The notes under the pieces were generated by a model. The model was not told the DNA's origin. It made no database searches and saw only the letters and a program-made list of their open reading frames with translations. Positions 13,709 through 18,454 of a stretch of 18,454 bases of DNA are shown here, in pieces. Both the position numbers and the translations under genes were made by a program. This DNA comes from Aquifex sp964425585 (GTDB taxonomy: Bacteria; Aquificota; Aquificia; Aquificales; Aquificaceae): NCBI GenBank assembly GCA_964425585.1, contig CAYRMG010000026.1, positions 1-18,454 on the forward strand, in the 5' to 3' direction. The first letter of the stretch is position 1. Each line of letters opens with the position of its first letter.

Positions 13709-14236
13709 TCAAAACTTTCTGTAATACATTAATGTGTAATGAAAAAGGGATATTGAAATAAAGGACAAGGTTAAGATTTCTAAAACCGTAAGTAAATTTT
13801 GTAAAATACGGATAAAATGTATATTCAATACCGCCACAATTACCAAGCATAATGATACGAAAAACGTTGTAAGTTTTCCGTAAATTGAAGGGGAAGGAAG
13901 GATGTTTTTCCTCAGAAGTATTATTCCTCCGAGAACTAATAAAATGTCCCTAAATAAAAGTAGGAAAAAAATTGAAGAGTTTAAGGTATAGCGGGATAAA
14001 AAAGTATATGAGAACAGGGAAAAGGTTGTGAAAACCTTATCACCTAAGGGGTCAAGAATCTTTCCCCGCCTTGTTTCCTGATTAAACTTTCGTGCTATGT
14101 ATCCATCAAGAAAATCCGTTAACGCGAGAAATACAATAAGAAACAAGGAAAGTAAATACTTTTCCTTTGCTACGAGGATAGGAATAAAAGGGGATAAAAG
14201 TATCCTAAGGACGCTTAGAGTATTCGGGATGTTCAT
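13709..14236 (-). CDS. pgsA: CDP-diacylglycerol-glycerol-3-phosphate 3-phosphatidyltransferase
   Basis: A 175-residue membrane enzyme making phosphatidylglycerol phosphate from CDP-diacylglycerol and glycerol 3-phosphate. The CDP-alcohol motif is complete: Asp41, Asp44, Gly45, Ala48, Arg49, Gly58, Asp62, Asp66. The N terminus M-N-I-P-N-T-L-S-V-L-R-I is the standard PgsA opening and fixes the start, although that start lies 32 nt inside the end of cmk. The block D-F-L-D-G-Y-I-A-R-K-F-N-Q-E-T-R-R-G-K-I-L-D-P-L-G-D-K is typical of PgsA and separates it from the second CDP-alcohol enzyme at 11506-12096. PgpA, encoded at 1955-2392, would act on its product. Confidence 0.93.
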   Translation of the reverse strand: MNIPNTLSVLRILLSPFIPILVAKEKYLLSLFLIVFLALTDFLDGYIARKFNQETRRGKILDPLGDKVFTTFSLFSYTFLSRYTLNSSIFFLLLFRDILLVLGGIILLRKNILPSPSIYGKLTTFFVSLCLVIVAVLNIHFIRILQNLLTVLEILTLSFISISLFHYTLMYYRKF

Positions 14237-14873
14237 ATATTATCTTCATAACTTTGTTGAATACCTCTTCAATGCTCATACCCGTTGTGTCAATTATTAT
14301 CGCATCTTCTGCAGGTCTGAAAGGGTATTTCGGTCTTTCCATATCCCTTTTGTCCCTCTCAAGGATTTTTCTCAAGATTTCCCCGTAGGAAGTATTTATT
14401 CCTATTTTTTTTAGCTGTTCGTATCTCCTTTTTGCCCTTTCTTCGGGAGATGCGGTTATGAATATCTTTACATCCGCTTCGGGAATTATGTGGGTTCCCG
14501 CATCCCTTCCTTCAACAACCATTTGTTTTTCATCTATTATTTCCCTGAACAACTTGTTTATTCTTTCCCTGAATTCGGGAATAGCCCCGAGTTCCGAAGC
14601 TCTCTTTCCGACCTCTTCCGTTTTTAGCATATTTTCGTCCAGTTCTTTTCCGTAAAGTTTTATTACCGTTCTTCCGACTTCCGAAATTATCTCAAAATCT
14701 TTATTAAAGATTTCCTCAAAATTTTTGGGAGAAATATTCTCGTTAAGGGATATAAAGGCAAGTGCTCTATACACAAGACCCGTCTCTAAATAAGGAATAC
14801 TCAGCTTTTCGGAAATATACTTCGCTACCGTGCTCTTACCGCTTGCGGAAGGACCGTCTATGGCTATCTTCAT
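14205..14873 (-). CDS. cmk: Cytidylate kinase
   Basis: A 222-residue kinase that phosphorylates CMP and dCMP with ATP. The P-loop G-P-S-A-S-G-K-S lies at residues 7-14. Y-L-E-T-G-L-V-Y-R-A follows, close to the family's Y-L-D-T-G-A-M-Y-R-A substrate motif with Glu and Leu replacements. The substrate-binding V-V-E-G-R-D-A-G-T-H-I-I-P-E-A is present (commonly E-G-R-D-I-G-T), as is the lid region with R-Y-E-Q-L-K. The spacing is tight on both sides: 1 nt after the pilT-like gene and a 32-nt overlap with pgsA. CTP made through this enzyme is also what CDP-diacylglycerol synthesis uses, which fits the lipid genes that follow, although that link is inference. Confidence 0.95.
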   Translation of the reverse strand: MKIAIDGPSASGKSTVAKYISEKLSIPYLETGLVYRALAFISLNENISPKNFEEIFNKDFEIISEVGRTVIKLYGKELDENMLKTEEVGKRASELGAIPEFRERINKLFREIIDEKQMVVEGRDAGTHIIPEADVKIFITASPEERAKRRYEQLKKIGINTSYGEILRKILERDKRDMERPKYPFRPAEDAIIIDTTGMSIEEVFNKVMKIIYEHPEYSKRP

Positions 14874-14874
14874 A

Positions 14875-15984
14875 TCAGGTTATGAGTATATCATCTTCCC
14901 CGGATACGCTTTCACTGTTTATACCCTTCAGTCTGAGTTCAAGGTCCGCCGGTCTCCTCGCATAAAGGAGAGCGGTATCCATGTCTATTAATCCCTTTTT
15001 ATAGAGCTCTTCAAGATGCTGGTCAAAGGTTTGAGAACCGTAAACGGACCTTCCCTTTTCTATAAGTTGGGGAATTTCGTGAAGCCTATTTTCCAGAATA
15101 GCTTCCTTTATTGATTGAGTCATAATCATAATCTCAACAGCCGGAATCTTTCCTCCGCCCTTTTTAGGGATTAACCTCTGGGAGTAAACGGCTATCAGGG
15201 TGGAAGCAAGCATCTGTCTTATCTGTTCCCTATGCTCAAGGGAAAACATCACGACGAACCTGTTTATAGTTTCCACGGTGTCAAGGGTGTGAAGGGTTGA
15301 AAAAACGAGGTGTCCGGTTTCAGCAGCGTGGAGTGCGGTCTTTGCAGTTTCGGGGTCCCTGATTTCACCGACCATTATTACGTCCGGGTCCTCTCTAAGG
15401 GCTGCTCTGAGTCCCAGGAAAAAACTTTCAGTATCCCATCCTACTTCCCTCTGGATAATGAACGACATAATATCCTTGAATAAAAACTCTATGGGATCCT
15501 CAATTGTTATTATTACCTTTCTAAAGCGTTTATTAATCTCGTTAATAATTGCCGCAAGTGTTGTAGACTTTCCAGAACCGGTCGGACCTGCGACAAGAAT
15601 AAGCCCTGCGGAATGTTTTAAAGCGGTCTGTAGCATTACTGGGGGTAAGTTAAGTTTTTTGAATTCGGGTATATCAAAGGGAATGACCCTCAAGGCCATG
15701 CCGTAGGTTCCCCTTTGCCTGTAGAGGTTTACCCTGAACCTTGAAACCTTAGGTATGGAATAAGATAGGTCTATTTGGCCTTTCTCTTCCAGTTCCTTTT
15801 TTTTCTTCGGTTGATTTTTGAGAATATCGTTTATAAAAATTTCAAAGAGTTCCATAGAAATAGGGGGGAACTCCTCAAGGGTTTCCAGGCCGCTGGGTGT
15901 TCTGATAACGGGTTTTGAACCCACCTTCAGGTGTATATCGCTTGCTTTATTCTCCAGTGCTTTCTTCAGTATCTGGTTTAACAA
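14875..15984 (-). CDS. pilT: PilT/PilU-type pilus retraction ATPase
   Basis: A 369-residue secretion-superfamily ATPase that powers type IV pilus retraction at the inner membrane. The N-terminal PAS-like domain opens with K-A-S-D-I-H-L-K-V-G. Walker A is G-P-T-G-S-G-K-S-T at 133-141, the Asp box is I-T-I-E-D-P-I-E at 159-166, the Walker B region is D-P-D-V-I-M-V-G-E-I-R-D at 199-210, and the His box has T-G-H-L-V-F-S-T-L-H-T-L-D at 223-235. The PilT C-terminal A-I-R-N-L-I-R-E motif is replaced by a looser S-I-K-E-A-I-L-E, and S-Q-T-F-D-Q near 317-322 recalls PilU, so the choice between PilT and PilU is open. The start is TTG, 38 nt inside recA. Confidence 0.9.
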   Translation of the reverse strand: MLNQILKKALENKASDIHLKVGSKPVIRTPSGLETLEEFPPISMELFEIFINDILKNQPKKKKELEEKGQIDLSYSIPKVSRFRVNLYRQRGTYGMALRVIPFDIPEFKKLNLPPVMLQTALKHSAGLILVAGPTGSGKSTTLAAIINEINKRFRKVIITIEDPIEFLFKDIMSFIIQREVGWDTESFFLGLRAALREDPDVIMVGEIRDPETAKTALHAAETGHLVFSTLHTLDTVETINRFVVMFSLEHREQIRQMLASTLIAVYSQRLIPKKGGGKIPAVEIMIMTQSIKEAILENRLHEIPQLIEKGRSVYGSQTFDQHLEELYKKGLIDMDTALLYARRPADLELRLKGINSESVSGEDDILIT

Positions 15985-16984
15985 GTCCCGTCACCTCTCT
16001 CAATTTTCTTTCTATATCTTCAAGTATTTCGGGATGCTCAAGCAGGTATTTCTTTGCCTGCTCCCTTCCTTGCCCCAGTCTTTTCTCACCATAGCTATAC
16101 CAGGATCCGCTTTTGGTGATAACTCCAAGGTTTGCAGCGGTGTCAATTATATCGCATATTCTGCATATTCCTTCACCGTAGATAATGTCAAACTCCGCTT
16201 CCTGGAAAGGAGGAGCAAGCTTGTTCTTAACAACCCTCACCTTTACCCTGTATCCCTTCTTTTCTCCCCCTTCCTTGACATCTCCCAGCCTTCTTACCTC
16301 AAGCCTCATATCGGAGAAGAACTTCAATGCCCTTCCGCCCGGTGTGGTTTCGGGATTTCCAAACATTACACCTATTTTTTCCCTTATCTGGTTTATAAAT
16401 ATGAGTGCCGTGTTGCTTTTATGAACCGCACCTTTCAGCTTTCTGAGAGCCTGAGACATTAGCCTTGCCTGTTTACCTACCTGAGCTTCTCCCATTTCGC
16501 CTTCAAGCTCGTCCTTCGGAACGAGTGCAGCTACAGAGTCAACAACTATGACGTCAACTGCACCGCTGTTTATAAGACTTTCTGCTATCTCAAGAGCTTG
16601 CTCTCCGTAATCGGGCTGGGATATGTATAGGTTATCAACATCAACACCGAGCTTTTTCGCGTATTTCGGGTCAAGTGCGTGTTCAGCATCAATAAATACG
16701 GCTACTCCTCCCCTTTTCTGGGCTTCCGCTATCACGTGAAGGGCAAGGGTCGTTTTTCCCGAACTCTCAACGCCGAATATCTCGGTTATCCTCCCTTTAG
16801 GAATTCCTCCGACTCCTGTGGCCAAATCAAGGGAAATTGAACCCGTGGGTATGGCTTCAACCTGAACAGTTTCAACAGCTTTAAGGGGCATAATTGCCCC
16901 TTTTCCGAAACGCTTCTCAATACTGCTGAGAGCAACCTCAAGCGCTTTCATCTTCTCAGATAAGTTCTCGGAAACCTTTGCCAT
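15947..16984 (-). CDS. recA: Recombinase RecA
   Basis: The 345-residue strand-exchange ATPase of homologous recombination. Walker A is at residues 71-78 and reads G-V-E-S-S-G-K-T, with Val where most bacteria have Pro. The core contains V-D-S-V-A-A-L-V-P-K and the DNA-binding loop L2 region F-I-N-Q-I-R-E-K-I-G-V-M-F-G-N-P-E-T-T-P-G-G-R-A-L-K-F, fully conserved. The C-terminal tail is short and mildly acidic. The start ATG follows GGAGGTG at 16991-16997, located in the end of gatC. There is no LexA-type box directly upstream, because the gene is internal to an operon behind gatC. Its 3' end overlaps the pilT-like gene by 38 nt. Confidence 0.99.
   Translation of the reverse strand: MAKVSENLSEKMKALEVALSSIEKRFGKGAIMPLKAVETVQVEAIPTGSISLDLATGVGGIPKGRITEIFGVESSGKTTLALHVIAEAQKRGGVAVFIDAEHALDPKYAKKLGVDVDNLYISQPDYGEQALEIAESLINSGAVDVIVVDSVAALVPKDELEGEMGEAQVGKQARLMSQALRKLKGAVHKSNTALIFINQIREKIGVMFGNPETTPGGRALKFFSDMRLEVRRLGDVKEGGEKKGYRVKVRVVKNKLAPPFQEAEFDIIYGEGICRICDIIDTAANLGVITKSGSWYSYGEKRLGQGREQAKKYLLEHPEILEDIERKLREVTGLVKPDTEESTGE
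15991..15998 (-). promoter_or_regulatory. Shine-Dalgarno site inside recA that fixes the pilT TTG start
   Basis: On the minus strand this reads GAGAGGTGA, about 7 nt before the TTG at 15984-15982 and inside the recA reading frame. It allows the conserved M-L-N-Q-I-L-K-K-A-L opening to be translated from a non-ATG codon. Confidence 0.75.
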
Positions 16985-16987
16985 TTA

Positions 16988-17272
16988 TTACACCTCCACA
17001 ACTCGCGGAACGACAAAAAATCCGTCTTCCCTCTCGGGAGCGTTCATAAGGGCTTTTTCCCTGTCAAGGGAAGGCTCGGGTTCGTCCTCCCTCATAGGTG
17101 TGGATTCGGAGAAAAGGATAAAAGGCTCTACCCCTTCCGTATTTACCTCGTTTAGTTTGTTTACAAATTCAAGGATATCCCCTAGCTGTTTTTGGAAGAG
17201 CTCTACCTCTTCCTCCGTAAGCTTTAGCCTTGCAAGGTGTGCTATCTTCAGAACCCAATCCCTATCAACCAT
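16988..17272 (-). CDS. gatC: Aspartyl/glutamyl-tRNA amidotransferase subunit C
   Basis: A 94-residue GatC, the small subunit that holds GatA and GatB together in the amidotransferase converting Glu-tRNA(Gln) and/or Asp-tRNA(Asn) to the amides. The pattern matches the family: V-L-K-I-A-H-L-A-R-L-K-L-T-E-E-E-V-E at the N terminus, F-V-N-K-L-N-E-V-N-T-E-G-V-E-P in the middle, and R-E-D-E-P followed by A-P-E-R-E-D-G-F-F-V-V-P-R-V-V-E at the end. It is the first gene of the minus-strand operon, 3 nt before recA. The ATG has no Shine-Dalgarno site. A TATAAT is present at 17285-17290, about 12 nt upstream, so the transcript may have almost no leader. Confidence 0.95.
   Translation of the reverse strand: MVDRDWVLKIAHLARLKLTEEEVELFQKQLGDILEFVNKLNEVNTEGVEPFILFSESTPMREDEPEPSLDREKALMNAPEREDGFFVVPRVVEV
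16991..16997 (-). promoter_or_regulatory. Shine-Dalgarno site of recA
   Basis: On the minus strand this reads GGAGGTG, 6 nt before the recA ATG, straddling the end of gatC. It is among the few strong ribosome-binding sites in the window, along with those of groES, groEL, the TPR gene, recR and pilT. Confidence 0.75.
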
Positions 17273-17284
17273 TATGAAATATAA

Positions 17285-17290
17285 ATTATA
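17285..17290 (-). promoter_or_regulatory. Candidate -10 box for the gatC-recA...recR operon
   Basis: On the minus strand this is an exact TATAAT, 12 nt before the gatC ATG. A start point about 7 nt downstream would leave a leader of only about 6 nt. I see no convincing -35 box at 16-18 nt; a TTGCCT occurs, but with only 13 nt of spacing. It is a candidate by position. Confidence 0.45.
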
Positions 17291-17366
17291 AAATCTAAAG
17301 CAAAGGCAAGTGTTTACATGAGATAAATCAAAAATATTGAGTATTGAGTTATTAAATTTTAACTTT

Positions 17367-18392
17367 ATGAGAGTTGAAGCAAAGTGGTGGAGAAAAACAC
17401 AGGACGGGAAAGTTGAGTGTTATCTTTGTCCCGTGAGTTGTAAACTGAAGGAAGGGGGAGTCGGTTCTTGCGGTGTGAGGGCGAACATAGGAGGGAAGTT
17501 ATACACATTCACATACGGCTCTCTTATATCCGCTGCAATAGACCCTGTTGAGAAGAAACCTTTATTTCATTTCATTCCGGGGCATAGAACTTTAACGATA
17601 GCAACACCCGGGTGTAATCTTCACTGTAAGGGTTGCCAAAACTGGGAAATCTCTCAAGTTCCCAAGGGGGAAGTATTTACAAACAGGTTTTTTGATGAAA
17701 CCTTTGTTCCTCCGGAGTTAATTGTTGAAAAGGCTATAGAACACGGTTGTGAAAGCATATCTTACTCTTACTCGGACCCCACAATTTTTGCGGAATACAT
17801 GCTTGAGGTTGCCAAAAAAGCAAAGGAAGCGGGTTTAAAAAACATCATGGTGACCGCAGGTTATATAAATCAGGAGCCTTTAGAAGAAATAGATAAATAC
17901 ATGGACGCTTACAGTATAGACCTTAAGTTCTTTGACGATAAGGCTTACAGAGAGTATTCAAAGGGTAGGTTGGAGCCCGTCTTAGAAACTATAAAGTATG
18001 TATTTGATAGGGGAAAATGGGTAGAACTTACAACGCTTTTAGTTCCGAAGTATCTTACAGAAGAACAGATAAAGAATATTGCGGAATGGATAGGAAAGGA
18101 GCTCGCTCCGTGGGTTCCGTGGCATCTATCAAGGTTTTTCCCCCACTACAAAGCTACAGAACTCCCGCCTACTCCCGTTGAAGATTTAATAAAGGCTTAC
18201 AGGATAGGAAAAGAAGCAGGGCTTGAATACGTATTTGTGGGAAACCTTCCCGGAAATAATTACGAAAGCACGTATTGTCCGAGATGCGGAAACGTAGTTA
18301 TAAAAAGGATAGGATACAACATTACACAAATAAACTTAGAAAACGGAAGATGTAAAAACTGCGGATATCAAATAAAAGGAGTATGGAGTTAA
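17367..18392 (+). CDS. AmmeMemoRadiSam-system radical SAM enzyme
   Basis: A 341-residue radical SAM protein close to PflA-like activating enzymes. The [4Fe-4S] cluster motif C-N-L-H-C-K-G-C gives Cys83, Cys87 and Cys90. Before it lies a cysteine cluster Cys18, Cys21, Cys25 and Cys35 (C-Y-L-C-P-V-S-C, then G-S-C-G-V-R). After the barrel lies a C-terminal zinc ribbon with Cys304, Cys307, Cys329 and Cys332 (C-P-R-C-G, C-K-N-C-G) ending G-V-W-S. This three-part layout defines the radical SAM member of the AmmeMemoRadiSam gene set; its substrate is not known. AMMECR1 and Memo partners are not in the window. The frame opens at a TTG (17337), but I prefer the ATG at 17367, where homologous sequence begins. 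No Shine-Dalgarno site precedes either. Confidence 0.87.
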   Translation: MRVEAKWWRKTQDGKVECYLCPVSCKLKEGGVGSCGVRANIGGKLYTFTYGSLISAAIDPVEKKPLFHFIPGHRTLTIATPGCNLHCKGCQNWEISQVPKGEVFTNRFFDETFVPPELIVEKAIEHGCESISYSYSDPTIFAEYMLEVAKKAKEAGLKNIMVTAGYINQEPLEEIDKYMDAYSIDLKFFDDKAYREYSKGRLEPVLETIKYVFDRGKWVELTTLLVPKYLTEEQIKNIAEWIGKELAPWVPWHLSRFFPHYKATELPPTPVEDLIKAYRIGKEAGLEYVFVGNLPGNNYESTYCPRCGNVVIKRIGYNITQINLENGRCKNCGYQIKGVWS

Positions 18393-18454
18393 GCCCGCAC
18401 AAGGCGGGCTTTAAACCTTTAGAAGTTGTAGAAGATAGAGAGGGTTACGTCGGT
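18383..18454 (+). CDS. Probable next gene, N-terminal 24 codons only (cut by window edge)
   Basis: An ATG at 18383, 10 nt inside the end of the radical SAM gene, opens a frame that stays open to the last base of the window. An AAGGAG sequence at 18376-18381 precedes it, although at short spacing. The start of the protein (M-E-L-S-P-H-K-A-G-F-K-P-L-E-V-V and on) has the composition of the neighbouring genes. Overlap with the previous stop is the usual style in this window. No family can be recognised from 24 residues. Twenty-four open codons alone are weak evidence, and the alternative is that the hairpin here is a real terminator. Confidence 0.5.
   Translation, partial: MELSPHKAGFKPLEVVEDREGYVG
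18391..18412 (+). terminator. GC-rich hairpin after the radical SAM gene, possible terminator
   Basis: AAGCCCGC (18391-18398) pairs perfectly with GCGGGCTT (18404-18411) across a 5-nt loop, starting in the stop codon of the radical SAM gene. Only three T residues follow before an AAACC interruption, so as an intrinsic terminator it is weak. It also lies within codons 4-10 of the probable downstream gene. It may instead attenuate that gene or hide its start region. Confidence 0.45.

Noticed and set aside
15818..16462. Plus-strand open frame (214 codons) across the recA-pilT junction
   Set aside because: Antisense to two certain genes, with composition typical of a shadow frame and no domain.
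17337..17366. TTG-initiated 10-residue extension of the radical SAM protein
   Set aside because: No ribosome-binding site, and family similarity begins just after the ATG at 17367.
1..18454. CRISPR array, insertion sequence, toxin-antitoxin or phage defence module
   Set aside because: No regularly spaced repeats, transposase or integrase motifs, or paired small toxin genes were seen on either strand; the window is nearly filled with core genes.

Overview
The window looks like chromosomal core DNA of a thermophilic member of the Aquificota, most like Aquifex. The basis is protein composition (very rich in Glu, Lys, Arg, Ile and Val, with Arg mostly AGA/AGG), extreme gene packing, futalosine-pathway menaquinone synthesis, Gram-negative envelope genes (LptF/G-type permease, LolA) and the general resemblance of the proteins. 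I assign the phylum with fair confidence; the species is not determined. I see no insertion sequences, prophage, CRISPR array or foreign-looking block, and no intergenic stretch above about 220 bp.

Left part (1-3974): the 5' portion of a minus-strand tRNA gene cut by the window edge, then a hotdog thioesterase (-) back to back with a MarC-family membrane protein (+). An LptF/LptG-type permease (-) follows, back to back with a plus-strand run pgpA - mqnD - trmI covering phospholipid synthesis, menaquinone synthesis and tRNA m1A58 methylation.

Middle (3961-10614): mutS (-) is divergent from recO (+), and the two starts are 18 bp apart. The groES-groEL operon (-) follows and is driven by an exact consensus TTGACA-N17-TATAAT promoter. 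A divergent plus-strand pair then encodes a TPR protein and a SAM hydrolase (DUF62), joined by a 1-nt stop/start overlap.

Right part (10615-17272, all minus): one apparent 11-gene operon, read right to left: gatC - recA - pilT-like - cmk - pgsA - lolA - GNAT - DUF2391 membrane protein - second CDP-alcohol phosphotransferase (inositol-phosphate synthase-like) - ybaB - recR. Genes overlap or lie within 31 nt of each other. Two of them (pilT, recR) use TTG starts that follow strong Shine-Dalgarno sites lying inside the preceding gene. The operon mixes homologous recombination (recA, recR, YbaB), a pilus retraction ATPase, nucleotide and lipid synthesis, and lipoprotein trafficking.

Right end (17367-18454, plus): an AmmeMemoRadiSam-type radical SAM enzyme, then a hairpin that overlaps the first codons of a probable next gene cut by the window edge.

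Four recombination/repair genes (mutS, recO, recR, recA) lie within 13 kb. No dramatic new system is evident. The points most worth checking are the perfect groESL promoter without CIRCE, the inositol-lipid-type synthase beside pgsA, the recA-pilT coupling, the nearly gapless divergent starts without Shine-Dalgarno sites, and the overlapping partial gene at the right edge.
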